A stretch of 64,000 nt of DNA from Rhodoferax lacus (lineage in GTDB: Bacteria; Pseudomonadota; Gammaproteobacteria; Burkholderiales; Burkholderiaceae_C). The DNA is taken from NCBI RefSeq assembly GCF_003415675.1, contig NZ_QFZK01000002.1, positions 310,001-374,000 of the forward strand, written 5' to 3'. The position numbers were made by a program, and so were the translations under genes. Below are positions 43,363-52,984 of this stretch, piece after piece; within the stretch, counting starts at the first letter, position 1, and the number at the start of each line of letters is the position of its first letter. The notes under the pieces are model-generated. The model was not told the DNA's origin. It saw only the letters and a program-made list of their open reading frames with translations, and did no database searches.

Positions 43363-44049
43363 ATGCTGCTCACCCTGGACAACGTGCTGTCGGCAGACGA
43401 GCTGAGTATTGCGCGCCAACTGCTGGCCGAAGCCCACTGGGCCAGCGGCCAGATCACGGCCGGGCCGCAGGCTGCGATGGTCAAGAACAACCAGCAGCTG
43501 TCTGAGGAGGCGCCGCAGCTGCCGGCTTTGCGGCATCTGGTGCTGCAGGCCTTGAGCCGCTCGGCACAGTTTTTTGCGGCGGCATTGCCGCTCAAAATCC
43601 TGCCGCCTTTTTTCAACCGCTACAGCGGCCAGAGCAACAGCTATGGCTTTCACACCGACAACGCCATGCGCCTGGTGCCGGGCCAGCCCGGTGCCTACGT
43701 GCGCTCGGACGTGTCGGCCACGCTGTTCCTCTCGGAGCCTGAGAGTTACGAGGGTGGCGTGCTCACCATTGACGACACCTTTGGCCAGCACGGCGTGAAG
43801 TGCAAGGCCGGCAGCCTGGTGCTGTATCCCTCGTCGTCCCTCCATGCGGTCAGCCCTGTTACATCGGGCGAGCGCCTGTGCTGCTTTATGTTTCTGCAAA
43901 GCATGGTGCCCGATGCGGGCCAGCGCCGCCTGCTTTTTGATATGGACATGGCGTTGCTGCAATTGCGCCAGGATCTGGGCGAAGCACCCGCCGTGGTGCA
44001 GCTCACCGGCACCTACCACAACCTGTTGCGGCGCTGGGCACAAACATGA
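43363..44049 (+). CDS. piuC: PiuC/YbiX-type Fe(II)/2-oxoglutarate hydroxylase
   Basis: The 228-residue protein has the prolyl-4-hydroxylase-like iron site: HTD in SYGFHTDNAMR (about 99-101) and the distal His in SSSLHAVSPVTSGERL, with the Arg for 2-oxoglutarate. LLTLDNVLSADELSIARQLL is the family start. PKHD-type hydroxylases of this kind accompany Fiu receptors and probably modify a siderophore or receptor component; the substrate is unknown. It starts 32 bp after fiu and overlaps the next gene by four bases. Confidence 0.93.
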   Translation: MLLTLDNVLSADELSIARQLLAEAHWASGQITAGPQAAMVKNNQQLSEEAPQLPALRHLVLQALSRSAQFFAAALPLKILPPFFNRYSGQSNSYGFHTDNAMRLVPGQPGAYVRSDVSATLFLSEPESYEGGVLTIDDTFGQHGVKCKAGSLVLYPSSSLHAVSPVTSGERLCCFMFLQSMVPDAGQRRLLFDMDMALLQLRQDLGEAPAVVQLTGTYHNLLRRWAQT

Positions 44050-45188
44050 GCGCGCCGGGTGCAGATGCACGGGCTGTGCAAGTTGCCGAGGCTGAGGGAC
44101 TTGCCGCACTGGCCTGTGTCGAGAGCGTGGACGCCTACCGGGCATTGGCCCGCGCAAGGCTTGCGCCTGGCATTTGGAACTATCTGGACGAGGACGACAG
44201 TGCCGGCAATGTGCAGGCGCTGCAGCAAAGCCGCTTGATGCCGCGGCCCTTGTGTGATGTGCGTGGTGGCCACACACGCGTGAGCCTGTTCGGCCAGGTG
44301 CTGCAGCACCCCCTGCTGCTGGCGCCGATTGCCTACCAGCGCCTGTTCCACGTTCAGGGCGAATGTGCCAGCGCCATGGCGTCTGCGGCGCAGGGCGGGC
44401 AGTGTGTGCTGAGCAGCCTGGCCAGTCAGCCCTTTGCGGACATTGTGTCTGCGGCCCGCGCCGGCAGTGGCGAGGCAGGGGCTGGCGCCTGGTTCCAGCT
44501 CTACTGGCAAGGCAACCGCGAGCGCACAGTGCGCCTCTTGCAGCGCGCACTGAACGCGGGCTGCAGTGCCATCGTGTTCACGGTGGACGCGCCCATCAAG
44601 CGCGCCACGCTGGTACTGCCGGCCCATGTGCAGGCCGTGAACTTGGAGCCTGCCGATGCGCGCGGCGCAGCCAGTGCATTGCCACTGCATGCTGCCAGCA
44701 GCCAGGTCTTTGGTGGCTGGATGGCCGAGGCGCCCACCTGGGACGACGTGCGCTGGCTGCGCAGCCAGACCGGTCTGCCCCTGCTGCTCAAAGGCCTGCT
44801 GCACCCCGACGATGCCCAGGCGGCGCTGGACGCCGGTTGCGATGGCATCGTGGTCTCCAACCACGGCGGGCGGGTGCTGGCCGGTGCGCCCATCAGCCTG
44901 CAGGCGCTGGACGCTATCGTGCAGCGTGTGGCGGGCCGTGTGCCGGTGCTGTTTGACAGTGGTGTGCGCAGCGGGCGCGATGTGTTCGTGGCCCTGGCCC
45001 ATGGTGCTGCGGCCGTGCTGCTGGGTCGCCCCTACGTCTGGGGGCTGGCTGCACAGGGTGCGCTGGGTGTGGCCCATGTGATTCGCCTGCTGCGCGACGA
45101 CCTGGAAATGACCATGGCGCTGACCGGCTGTGCGCAGCTGGCCGATATCGGTCCTCATTGCCTGAGCCCTGTTTCATACATCGCTTGA
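44046..45188 (+). CDS. FMN-dependent alpha-hydroxy-acid oxidase/dehydrogenase (LldD-like)
   Basis: The 380-residue protein has the TIM-barrel pattern of the lactate dehydrogenase/glycolate oxidase family: IWNYLDEDD, PLLLAPIAYQRL, GAWFQLYWQGNRE, IVFTVDAP, LLLKGLLHPDDA and IVVSNHGGRVLAGAP with the catalytic His and substrate Arg. In most members the last motif reads NHGGRQLD; here the Asp is Ala. It is soluble and probably oxidises a 2-hydroxy acid. Translation is coupled to piuC, which suggests a function in iron acquisition, for example processing hydroxy-acid ligands released from ferric complexes. Confidence 0.88.
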   Translation: MSAPGADARAVQVAEAEGLAALACVESVDAYRALARARLAPGIWNYLDEDDSAGNVQALQQSRLMPRPLCDVRGGHTRVSLFGQVLQHPLLLAPIAYQRLFHVQGECASAMASAAQGGQCVLSSLASQPFADIVSAARAGSGEAGAGAWFQLYWQGNRERTVRLLQRALNAGCSAIVFTVDAPIKRATLVLPAHVQAVNLEPADARGAASALPLHAASSQVFGGWMAEAPTWDDVRWLRSQTGLPLLLKGLLHPDDAQAALDAGCDGIVVSNHGGRVLAGAPISLQALDAIVQRVAGRVPVLFDSGVRSGRDVFVALAHGAAAVLLGRPYVWGLAAQGALGVAHVIRLLRDDLEMTMALTGCAQLADIGPHCLSPVSYIA

Positions 45189-45311
45189 TCCAGTCAGCCA
45201 GCCTGTGGCCGACTCTGGTTTGCGCCAGCGCAGTGTTGCGGCAAATACCCCGCCGTTGGCACTTGCGGCGCGCCAAGCTCCCCCGATAATGAAAAGAAGG
45301 GAGAGCCACGC

Positions 45312-46859
45312 ATGTTCAACAACCTGAGTATCAAGGCACAGATCGGTATGGCCTTTGCCTGCCTGACCGCCGTCTTTGGCATTACCCTGCTGGTGCTGGG
45401 TGCCATGCTCTCGCACCTGGGCTCGGGGGTGGCGCAAATCAGCGCCGTCACACTGCCCCATGTGCTGGTGGCCGATGCCATGGACATGAGCCGCTCGGAG
45501 GTGCAGCAATTCCTCACCGACGTGTCGGCCACACACGACCCGGATGGCTACAAGGATGCCGAGGCCGCGTACAAAACCTTTCACGAGGGCATCAAGACCT
45601 TTCGCACCTACTACCAGGGCGATGCACAGAACAGCCAGCAGCTCGACCGCATGGAGGCGGACTTTGACAAGTTTTACTCGGTGGGCAAAGCCATGGCTGC
45701 CGCCTATATCGACAAAGGCATGGAGGCTGGCAATCTGCTCATGAAAGGGGCTGCTGGCGCCCCGGGCTTTGATGCCGACAGCGAGACCATTCGTGCCGAG
45801 TTGCAGGCTTTTCGCAAGCAGCAGGTTCAAGAAGCCAGCGCTGTGACGTCCGGCGCGGTGGATTCGGTGGCCAGCATGAAGCTGGGCATGCTGGTCAGCG
45901 GGCTGACTGCGCTGGCCCTGGCCGTGGTGTTTGGCCTGCTTATCATCCGCTCGATCACCGCGCCCCTGAACGCGGCCGTGGCTATCACGCACACCGTCGC
46001 CTCGGGTGACCTCAGCCAGCGCATTGAGGCGCCCGGCAGCAATGAGGCGGCACAGCTGTTGCAGGCCCTCAAAAACATGCAGCAGCAGCTCACCGGCGTG
46101 GTGTCAAAGGTACGCGTGGGCGCCGATGGCGTGGCCCTGGCCAGCGCGGATATTGCGCAGAGCGAGGCCAACCTGTCCCAGCGCACCGAAACCCAGGCCG
46201 CCTCGCTGGAGCAAACCTCGGCTGCGGTGCATGACCTGAGCGAGCGCATCAAGCAAAACGCCCTCAGCGCACAAAAGGCCAACCAGGTGGCCCTGAGTAC
46301 CTCCGGCATGGCAAGCAAGGGCGGCCAGGTGGTGGCGCAGGTGGTGGACACCATGAAGGGCATTACCGAGTCATCGCACCGTATTGCCGACATCATCCAG
46401 GTGATTGACGGCATTGCCTTTCAGACCAACATCCTGGCCTTGAACGCAGCGGTGGAAGCGGCGCGCGCCGGCGAGCAGGGCCGCGGTTTTGCGGTGGTGG
46501 CCAGTGAAGTGCGTTCGCTGGCCGGCCGCAGCGCCGAGGCGGCGCGGGAAATCAAAAGCCTGATCAGCGCCAGCGTGCAGCGGGTGGAGCAGGGCACCGA
46601 GCTCGTGGATGAGGCCGGTGCCACGATGACCGAAGTGGTGGCCAGCGTGCACCAGGTGACCGAACTCATGGGCGAAATCAGCCTGGCCAGCACCCAGCAA
46701 AGCGAGGACGTGTCCCAGTTGGGCGATGCGGTGGCCCTGATGGACCAGATGACGCAGCAGAACGCCGAGCTGGTGGAAGAAATGGCCGTGGCAGCCAGAA
46801 GCCTCAAGACCCGGGCCGATGACCTGGTGGACACCGTAGCGGTATTCAAGCTGGCCTGA
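45312..46859 (+). CDS. Methyl-accepting chemotaxis protein
   Basis: The 515-residue transmembrane receptor has TM1 ([20 protein letters not shown], about 9-30), a four-helix-bundle-type periplasmic domain (about 35-190), TM2 ([20 protein letters not shown], about 193-213), HAMP (about 214-268) and a signalling domain with the hairpin tip [20 protein letters not shown]. There is no C-terminal CheR pentapeptide. The ligand is unknown. A CCCGATAA string at 45282-45289 resembles a sigma-28 -10 element, but no matching -35 was found. The 123-bp gap before it contains nothing else recognisable. Confidence 0.95.
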   Translation: MFNNLSIKAQIGMAFACLTAVFGITLLVLGAMLSHLGSGVAQISAVTLPHVLVADAMDMSRSEVQQFLTDVSATHDPDGYKDAEAAYKTFHEGIKTFRTYYQGDAQNSQQLDRMEADFDKFYSVGKAMAAAYIDKGMEAGNLLMKGAAGAPGFDADSETIRAELQAFRKQQVQEASAVTSGAVDSVASMKLGMLVSGLTALALAVVFGLLIIRSITAPLNAAVAITHTVASGDLSQRIEAPGSNEAAQLLQALKNMQQQLTGVVSKVRVGADGVALASADIAQSEANLSQRTETQAASLEQTSAAVHDLSERIKQNALSAQKANQVALSTSGMASKGGQVVAQVVDTMKGITESSHRIADIIQVIDGIAFQTNILALNAAVEAARAGEQGRGFAVVASEVRSLAGRSAEAAREIKSLISASVQRVEQGTELVDEAGATMTEVVASVHQVTELMGEISLASTQQSEDVSQLGDAVALMDQMTQQNAELVEEMAVAARSLKTRADDLVDTVAVFKLA

Positions 46860-46905
46860 TCGCCTCAGCAGCGCCGCTTGCGCAGGATAGCCAGGCGCAG
46901 CGCCT

Positions 46906-47640
46906 TCAACTGCAGCTGAGGCTGAGTGCCTGCAGCGGCTCGCCGCTTTGCGGGTCTGTTACCACCAGGTTGATGCGGCGCGGGTGCGCGGCATCGGCCG
47001 CCAAGGCAAAAAATTGCAGCGACTGCGCACCCTGGTAACGCCCCAGCGGCGTGTACTGGCGCACCACAAAGTCGTGTTTCAGGAATTCGCCCGCGTTCTC
47101 ACCCGCCTTGACGCGCGAGCTGTGGCCGTCTTCTGTGACCGTCCAGTAGGCCGTCCAGGCAGCGTTGGCATCGAGCGGCTCCACGCGCGCCTCAAAGCCA
47201 TCGGTGGCGCCCACGCGCTGGATGCGGATGCTGGCCTGGGCCGCAGCCTTGGATTCGGTGACCGGTTGGCTGGTTCGCCAGTCGCGCCCGTTGCGCACCA
47301 CCTGCGGTGTGTAGATGCTTGCCTGCTGGTTGTGCGCGGCAATATCTCTTTGCCGCGCGGTGAACGTGGCCTGCGCAAAGCGGTCCTTCCAGCCGATGTA
47401 ATCCCAATACGCCACATGAAAGGCCTGGGCCACGACCGGTTGCCCCTTGAGCGTGGACAGCCACTGGTCCGCTGGCGGGCAGGAGCTGCAGCCCTCGGAG
47501 GTGTAGAGCTCCACCACGGGTGTGCGCAGCGCGCCGGACCGGGCCTCGCACACAGGCGTTGCAAGCGCTGCCAGGGGCAGGGCGCAGCAAGCGCTGGCAA
47601 GCAAGCTGGCGATGGGGAGTGGGATGGTGGGCAGTGGCAT
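46906..47640 (-). CDS. Periplasmic DUF1223 protein, thioredoxin-like fold
   Basis: The 244-residue protein has a signal peptide (ASACCALPLAALATP) and the DUF1223 signature PVVELYTSEGCSSCPPADQW, which contains a CxxC (CSSC) at about residue 51. FHVAYWDYIGWKDRFA and TPQVVRNGRD follow. The family resembles thioredoxin folds and is secreted; its function is not established. It is convergent with the chemoreceptor gene and separated from caiD by 70 bp on the same strand, so it might be at the tail of the carnitine operon's read-through. Confidence 0.88.
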   Translation of the reverse strand: MPLPTIPLPIASLLASACCALPLAALATPVCEARSGALRTPVVELYTSEGCSSCPPADQWLSTLKGQPVVAQAFHVAYWDYIGWKDRFAQATFTARQRDIAAHNQQASIYTPQVVRNGRDWRTSQPVTESKAAAQASIRIQRVGATDGFEARVEPLDANAAWTAYWTVTEDGHSSRVKAGENAGEFLKHDFVVRQYTPLGRYQGAQSLQFFALAADAAHPRRINLVVTDPQSGEPLQALSLSCS

Positions 47641-47710
47641 GGCGGTCTTTCAATCGGAAGGTATGCGATTGGTCGCCGCAGGTGCGCTGCCTCTTACACC
47701 CTTGCTGCTG

Positions 47711-48502
47711 CTATTTTCCGCTCCAGCGCGGCGCGCGCTTCTCACCAAAGGCGCGCGGGCCTTCCTTGGCATCTTCGGACGCGAGCATGGCACTGTAATG
47801 GCAGAAGCTGCCGCTGCGCATGCTGGTGTAGGCCTGCTGCACGCTGTGCGCTTCGGTGCCGCGCAGCACTTCTTTCACGGCGGCCAGGGCGAGCGGTGCG
47901 GCTTGCACCAGTTGGGTGGCCAGCTCCTGTGCGGTGGCCATCAACTGTTCGGCAGGTACCACGCGGTTGACCAGGCCCCAGCGCTCGGCCTCCTGTGCCG
48001 ACATGCGCCGCCCCGTCATCAGCAGTTCGGTGGCAATGGCGCGCGGCAGGCGCTTGGGCAGGCGCTGCAGGCCGCCGGAGTCGGCCACCATGCCCAGCTT
48101 CACTTCGGGCAGGGCGAACTCCGCATGGTCGGCCGCCACAATCAGGTCGGCGGCCAGGGCCAGCTCGAAGCCGCCGCCAAAGGCCAGGCCGTTGACGGCG
48201 GCGATCACTGGTTTGCTCAAGTTGAAAAATTCGGTGAGCCCGGCAAAGCCGCCGGGCCCGTGGTCGGCGTTGATGGCCTCGCCCTCGGTGGCGGCATTCA
48301 AATCCCAGCCGGCAGAGAAAAAGCGGCCGGTGCCGGTGAGGATGGCCACGCGCAGCGCCGGGTCGTCCTGCAATTGTGCAAAGGCCGCGTAGAGCGCGCG
48401 GCTGGTGGCCACGTTGATGGCATTGGCCTTGGGCCGGTCCAGGGTGATGGTGAGCACGCCGTGCTCGGCATGGGTGCGCACAGGGGTGTGGGTGTCGGTC
48501 AT
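47711..48502 (-). CDS. caiD: Crotonobetainyl-CoA hydratase (carnitinyl-CoA dehydratase)
   Basis: The 263-residue crotonase-fold enzyme is very close to CaiD by eye: [75 protein letters not shown] and [12 protein letters not shown]. The oxyanion-hole Gly and catalytic acidic residues of the family lie in these stretches. It interconverts crotonobetainyl-CoA and L-carnitinyl-CoA. Its ATG overlaps the CoA-ligase stop by four bases. It is the last gene of a carnitine/gamma-butyrobetaine operon. Confidence 0.9.
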   Translation of the reverse strand: MTDTHTPVRTHAEHGVLTITLDRPKANAINVATSRALYAAFAQLQDDPALRVAILTGTGRFFSAGWDLNAATEGEAINADHGPGGFAGLTEFFNLSKPVIAAVNGLAFGGGFELALAADLIVAADHAEFALPEVKLGMVADSGGLQRLPKRLPRAIATELLMTGRRMSAQEAERWGLVNRVVPAEQLMATAQELATQLVQAAPLALAAVKEVLRGTEAHSVQQAYTSMRSGSFCHYSAMLASEDAKEGPRAFGEKRAPRWSGK

Positions 48503-50685
48503 GCGGTGCCTTGCTGTGTGGGGTGGGAGGTGGGCGAGATGCCCGACAGGTGAATCAGCGCGTCCACTGCGAGCACGCCCGTGCGGAGCACCAGTATCGG
48601 GTTGACGTCGAGCTCCAGCAAGCTGCTGGCGTGGGCCTCTGCATAGCTGGCAATGGCGGCAATGGCTTTGACCAATGCATCCACATCGCCTGCGAGCTTG
48701 CCCCGGTAGCCATTCAACACGGGCCAGATCTTGAGGCCCTGCAAGGCGCTGCGGATGTCGGCATTGGAGACAGGCAGCAGCAGCGTGGCCGAGTCCTTGA
48801 GCAACTCTACCCAGATGCCACCGGCACCCAGGGTGAGCGCCAGGCCAAACTGCGCGTCGCGTGTGATGCCCACGATGATCTCGGCCACCACCTCACGGGC
48901 CATCTGCTCCACCAGAAACGTGTCGGTGAGATGCGCCATGGCGTCTACTGCGGCTTGCACCGCGGCTGCGCTTTTCAGATTCAGTTGCACGCCACCGGCC
49001 TCGGTCTTGTGCGCCAGGGTGTCAGACACAGCCTTCACCACCACGGGAAAGCCCAGGCGCTGGGCTGCGTCTGCAGCCTCGTGCGCGTGCACGCAAGCGC
49101 CTTGGGGAATAGGCAGTCCAAAGGCGTGCAGGGCCTGCTTGCTGGCGACTTCGTTCAGCATATGGCTGGCGCTGCTGCCAGCACCACCGGTACGGGCACT
49201 AACGCCAGCGACCGCCAGCGTTGTGCTGCAATGCGCCTGCGCCGCGCCAATGCGCGCGGCATGCGCGATGGCCAGCATGCAGTCGGCTGTGCCCTGCATG
49301 GGCGCAATGCCCTGGGCCAGCAGGGCCTGACCCACCGCATCGGGCAAGCCCTCGGGTAGCGTTGTCAGCACCACGGCGGCAGCGCCGGTTTGCTTTTGTG
49401 CGGCCACAAATCCGTCCAGCGTGGTCTGCCAGCTAGAGCCGTCACAACGGTCGGCGCGCGGGAAGTCCAGCACCAGCACATGGGCGTCAAAGCCGCAGTC
49501 CATGAGGCCTGCAAAGCATTCGGTTTGCGCGGCCAGATCGCCCCAGATATACGTGTGGTAATCCAGCGGGTTTGCCACAGTGACCTTCTCGCCCAGCACG
49601 GCCAGCAGGCGCGCGTGCGCTGCAGCGGGCAGGTCCGGCATGGTCAGGCTGTGGGTTTGCGCAAGGTCAGCCACCAGCGAGGCTTCGCCGCCCGAACAAC
49701 TGGCCGAGACGATGCGTTTGTCCCTAAGGCCACCATGCACATGCAAGAATTTGAGCGTCTCCAGCAGACTGGCCACGTCCAACACGCGGGCTATGCCGCA
49801 GCGCGCAAACAGCGCGTCGTACAGCGCGTCCGGTCCGGCCAGCGAGCTGGTGTGGCTCATGGTGGTGCGCGCGCCCAGCTCCGAGCTGCCGGCCTTCAGG
49901 GCCACCAGCGGCACCCGCTTTTGCAAGGCCTTGAGTGCCACCCGTGAAAACGCCGCCACATCGTCCAGCCCCTCGATGTGCATGCCGATGGCGGTGACGC
50001 GCGGGTCGTTTAGCAGCGTGTCAATGATGGCGTCCATGCTGTCGCCGGCTTTGTTGCCCACGGTGATCAGGTAGGCCAAGGGCAGGGCGCGGCGCTGCAT
50101 GGTGAGGTTCAGGCCAATGTTGCCGCTCTGCGTGATGATGGCCACGCCGCGCTCCAGGCGTTGCCCGCCATGCTGGTCCGGCCACAGGGCCACGCCGTCC
50201 AGGTAGTTCAGCAGGCCGTAGCAGTTGGGGCCAATCAGTGCCATGTCGCCTGCGGCGGCCACTAACGCGTCTTGCAGGTCTATGCCCGCGCCACCCACCT
50301 CGGCAAAGCCGGAGGCATAGCAGATGGCACCGCCCGCTCCGCGCGCTGCCAGTTGCCGCACCACCTGCACCGTGGCCTCTGCAGGCACGGCGATGAAGGC
50401 CGCATCCGGTGCAGCGGGCAGTGAGGCCACATCGGCAAAGCAGGGCAGGCCTTCCATCTCGCTGCGTGTGGGGTGCACCGGCCAGAGCGCGCCCGTAAAC
50501 CCCAGCTTGCGGCACTGGCGTATCACTTCCACAGCGGCCCGCCCACCGAAGACAGCGATGCTGCGCGGCGAGAAAAGGCGTTGCAGGGGTGTAGCCCCCA
50601 CGCTCCCCGCTTCGCGAGGTTCGCTGCCCCCCGAGGGGGCGCTCACGCCTTCGGGCGGCCGTGCGGCGTTCGGTGCGCTGCTCAC
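48499..50685 (-). CDS. ADP-forming acyl-CoA synthetase (ACD type), probably betaine-specific
   Basis: The 728-residue protein begins with GTG at 50685, overlapping the acyl-CoA dehydrogenase stop (GTGA). Domains: CoA-binding Rossmann (about 30-150; [13 protein letters not shown]), succinyl-CoA-ligase-like domains (about 160-470; the phospho-His region is [14 protein letters not shown], later [15 protein letters not shown]) and a C-terminal ATP-grasp (about 500-715; [35 protein letters not shown]). It would activate gamma-butyrobetaine, crotonobetaine or carnitine with CoA and ATP, giving ADP. About residues 6-32 are encoded by the dispersed GC-rich repeat, so the N-terminus is a recent addition without a domain. 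Confidence 0.85.
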   Translation of the reverse strand: MSSAPNAARPPEGVSAPSGGSEPREAGSVGATPLQRLFSPRSIAVFGGRAAVEVIRQCRKLGFTGALWPVHPTRSEMEGLPCFADVASLPAAPDAAFIAVPAEATVQVVRQLAARGAGGAICYASGFAEVGGAGIDLQDALVAAAGDMALIGPNCYGLLNYLDGVALWPDQHGGQRLERGVAIITQSGNIGLNLTMQRRALPLAYLITVGNKAGDSMDAIIDTLLNDPRVTAIGMHIEGLDDVAAFSRVALKALQKRVPLVALKAGSSELGARTTMSHTSSLAGPDALYDALFARCGIARVLDVASLLETLKFLHVHGGLRDKRIVSASCSGGEASLVADLAQTHSLTMPDLPAAAHARLLAVLGEKVTVANPLDYHTYIWGDLAAQTECFAGLMDCGFDAHVLVLDFPRADRCDGSSWQTTLDGFVAAQKQTGAAAVVLTTLPEGLPDAVGQALLAQGIAPMQGTADCMLAIAHAARIGAAQAHCSTTLAVAGVSARTGGAGSSASHMLNEVASKQALHAFGLPIPQGACVHAHEAADAAQRLGFPVVVKAVSDTLAHKTEAGGVQLNLKSAAAVQAAVDAMAHLTDTFLVEQMAREVVAEIIVGITRDAQFGLALTLGAGGIWVELLKDSATLLLPVSNADIRSALQGLKIWPVLNGYRGKLAGDVDALVKAIAAIASYAEAHASSLLELDVNPILVLRTGVLAVDALIHLSGISPTSHPTQQGTA
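50591..50668. repeat. Dispersed GC-rich repeat inside the 5' end of the CoA-ligase gene
   Basis: GCCCCCACGCTCCCCGCTTC, CTGCCCCCCGAGGGGGCGCT and CCTTCGGGCGGCCGTGCGGC form one element sharing the core CCCCCCGAGGGGGCGC and flanks with the repeat at 7385-7506. Read on the minus strand it supplies codons for [20 protein letters not shown] and the following residues of the ligase. Confidence 0.75.
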
Positions 50686-51842
50686 GCGCCATGCGCGCGC
50701 AGCATGGCGCGCGAGATGATGTGGCGCTGGATTTCGCTGGTGCCGTCCCAAATGCGTTCCACCCGCGCGTCGCGCCAGTAGCGCTCAATCGGCAGCGAGC
50801 CCATCAGGCCCATGCCGCCAAAAATCTGCAGGGTCTGGTCGGTGATGCGCGCCAGGGTTTCCGACGCAAACAGCTTGGCCATGGCCGCGTCTGAGTCCGT
50901 CATGCGGCCTTGGTCGCACTTCCAGGCGGCTTGCAGGGTCAGCAGCTCGGCGGCCTCCAACTCGGTGGCCATGTCGGCCAGCTTGAAGCCGGTGCCCTGG
51001 AAGCGCCCAATGGGCTGGCCAAACTGCTTGCGTGTGGCGGCCCACTCGGTGGCCAGGTCCAGCACGCGCCGGCCCCGTCCTACGCTGGTGGCAGCCACCG
51101 TCAGGCGCGTGGCGCCCAGCCACTCGCCCATCAGCTCAAAGCCCTTGCCCTCTTCGCCCAGGCGCTTGGTGGCGGGCACGCGCATGTCGTCAAAAAACAG
51201 CTCGCACTGGTGGTAGCCGCGGTGCGATACGCAGGCCGGCCCGCGCCTGCGCGTCATGCCCGGGGTGTCAAAGTCCACCAGAAAGCCGGTGATGGTTTTT
51301 TTGGGTCCGGCTTTGGTTTCTTCCACGCCGGTGGCGGCAAACAGAATCACATAGTCGGACATGTCGGCATGGCTGATGAAGTGCTTGCTGCCGTTGATCA
51401 CATAGTCATCGCCATCGCGCACCGCGGTGGTCAGCATGCCGCGCACGTCCGAGCCCGCGTTGGGTTCGGTCATGGCCAGGCAGTCGTGGCGTTCGCCGCG
51501 TATGGTGGGCAACAGGTACTCTTCAATTTGCGAGCCGGTGCAGCCGCGCAGGATGTTGCTGGGCCGCGCAATCAGCATCTGCAGGCCGTAAGAGGCACGG
51601 CCCAGTTCGCGCTCCAAGAGTGTCACGCCAAAATTATCCAGACCGCCGCCCCCCAGTTCTTCGGGCATGTTGGCTGCAAAAAGACCGACTGCGATGGCCT
51701 TGGCCTGTATCTCGGCGGCCAGCTCGGGCGGGACCTCGTCGGTGCGCTCCACCAGGTCTTCGTGCGGATACAGCTCGGCCTCAATGAAGGCGCGGGCCGT
51801 GTCCACCAGCATGGTGTGTTCGTGGCTGAGTTCGAAATGCAT
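50682..51842 (-). CDS. Acyl-CoA dehydrogenase, probably gamma-butyrobetainyl-CoA dehydrogenase
   Basis: The 386-residue protein starts at ATG 51842 with AGAGAA upstream; an in-frame TTG at 51860 is less likely. It has the FAD fold of the family: CLAMTEPNAGSDVRGMLTTA, RRGPACVSHRGYHQCELFFD, ATRKQFGQPIGRFQGTGF, LQIFGGMGLMGSLPIERYWR and RVERIWDGTSEIQRHII. The catalytic base would be the Glu/Asp near RIWDGTSEI. By operon logic it oxidises gamma-butyrobetainyl-CoA to crotonobetainyl-CoA, and it could act in reverse like CaiA. The next gene (CoA ligase) overlaps its stop. Confidence 0.85.
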   Translation of the reverse strand: MHFELSHEHTMLVDTARAFIEAELYPHEDLVERTDEVPPELAAEIQAKAIAVGLFAANMPEELGGGGLDNFGVTLLERELGRASYGLQMLIARPSNILRGCTGSQIEEYLLPTIRGERHDCLAMTEPNAGSDVRGMLTTAVRDGDDYVINGSKHFISHADMSDYVILFAATGVEETKAGPKKTITGFLVDFDTPGMTRRRGPACVSHRGYHQCELFFDDMRVPATKRLGEEGKGFELMGEWLGATRLTVAATSVGRGRRVLDLATEWAATRKQFGQPIGRFQGTGFKLADMATELEAAELLTLQAAWKCDQGRMTDSDAAMAKLFASETLARITDQTLQIFGGMGLMGSLPIERYWRDARVERIWDGTSEIQRHIISRAMLRAHGA

Positions 51843-51920
51843 GGTGTGGTTCTCTGGCAAAGGGGTCGTGCTGTTTGCTGGGCGTTGCGTTGCGCTATGT
51901 GCGGGTGTCAGTGCAGTTGC

Positions 51921-52481
51921 CTATTTACGGCGTATGCCAATGGCCGCCCCAGCCTGCGCCGGGCGCGGCAGCACCGCGTGGGCCGCGTGGATGGCCTGCA
52001 TGTGGCCCAGCAGCCACGCCGGCATGGACGCGGCGCGACCGGCTGCCATGTCCACATGCACCAGCATTTGCTCGCCCGTGGCCAGCAGTTCGCCGCTGGT
52101 GGCGTTGAACATGCTGTGGAAGATGTGCACGCGTTTGTCATCCACATCCAGCACTTGCAGCGTGAGCCTGAGTGGGTCACCTTCTGACGCTTCGCGGATG
52201 TGGTGGATTTGCGTTTGCACCGTGTAGAGCGAGTGGCCGCCGGCATCGCGGTAGCTCTCGTCAATGCCGACAAAGCGGAAGAAGACATCCGAGCTGTCGC
52301 CAAACACCAGCAAAAAGCAGCTCTCGCTCATGTGGCCGTTGTAGTCCACCCACTGCGGCAGGACGGTGGGGCTGTGCAGTTGCAGCGGAGCGGCGATGGG
52401 GGCATTCGCATCCCAGGCTTGTGCAGGTGTGTTTTCCAGCGGCGTGCTGACGCGGCCCAAGGATATGTGCGGATCGCTCAT
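51921..52481 (-). CDS. Hotdog-fold acyl-CoA thioesterase, first of two in the operon
   Basis: The 186-residue protein has a variable N-terminus (about 40 residues) and a 4-hydroxybenzoyl-CoA thioesterase-type domain starting PQWVDYNGHMSES. The Asp-Tyr-Asn-Gly-His stretch carries the catalytic Asp. GHSLYTVQTQIHHIREA and LLATGEQMLVHVDM resemble the second thioesterase of the operon, so the two are paralogues. It may release L-carnitine from carnitinyl-CoA. It begins 2 bp after the upstream thioesterase gene. A C-terminal Arg/Lys tail follows ALPRPAQAG-like residues shared with its paralogue. Confidence 0.82.
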   Translation of the reverse strand: MSDPHISLGRVSTPLENTPAQAWDANAPIAAPLQLHSPTVLPQWVDYNGHMSESCFLLVFGDSSDVFFRFVGIDESYRDAGGHSLYTVQTQIHHIREASEGDPLRLTLQVLDVDDKRVHIFHSMFNATSGELLATGEQMLVHVDMAAGRAASMPAWLLGHMQAIHAAHAVLPRPAQAGAAIGIRRK

Positions 52482-52483
52482 GG

Positions 52484-52984
52484 TCAGCCCTGTGTTTTGG
52501 GAGCGGGCAGCGCAATGCTGCGTCCCGCGTTGGCAGGCCGGGGCAGGGTTGCATGGGCCTGCGCCAGGGGCAGCAGCACAGCCGCCACCTTGGGTGCAAA
52601 AGCAGCAGTGCGCGGACCCGTCTGGGCATTCGAGGTATCAATGTTGGCCAGCATCTGCTCGTTGGTGGCCAACAGCGTGCCGTCATCCTGCCGGTGCAGG
52701 GTGTTGAAGACGTGGACACGCTTGGCATCCACACCCAGAATCTGCGTGCGCACTTCCACGGCCACGCCGGCGTGCACTTCCTGCACGTAGTTCAGGTGCA
52801 CCTCCAGCGTGTACATGGTGTGGCCGGTGGCGGCACGGCCTGCGGCGTCCAGGCCTATGTGCGCCATCAGCGCGTCGGTGGACAGGCTGAAGATCACCAG
52901 GTAGTAGGCGTCGTTGAGGTGGCCGTTGTAGTCCACCCAGGCCCTGTCCACCGGGCCGCTCCAGGTGATCAACAAATTATTCAT
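52484..52984 (-). CDS. cdhB: Betainyl-CoA thioesterase (CdhB-like)
   Basis: The 166-residue hotdog protein has [18 protein letters not shown], with the catalytic Asp, then [19 protein letters not shown] and [14 protein letters not shown]. In the aerobic carnitine pathway the cleavage enzyme makes betainyl-CoA and a small thioesterase frees glycine betaine. This gene overlaps the carnitine dehydrogenase gene by eight bases, which is the typical pairing (in some species the two are fused). The assignment between the two thioesterases rests on this adjacency. Confidence 0.82.
   Translation of the reverse strand: MNNLLITWSGPVDRAWVDYNGHLNDAYYLVIFSLSTDALMAHIGLDAAGRAATGHTMYTLEVHLNYVQEVHAGVAVEVRTQILGVDAKRVHVFNTLHRQDDGTLLATNEQMLANIDTSNAQTGPRTAAFAPKVAAVLLPLAQAHATLPRPANAGRSIALPAPKTQG

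Noticed and set aside
45282..45289. Sigma-28 flagellar promoter for the chemoreceptor gene
   Set aside because: CCCGATAA resembles the -10 element, but no acceptable -35 sequence occurs at the right distance.
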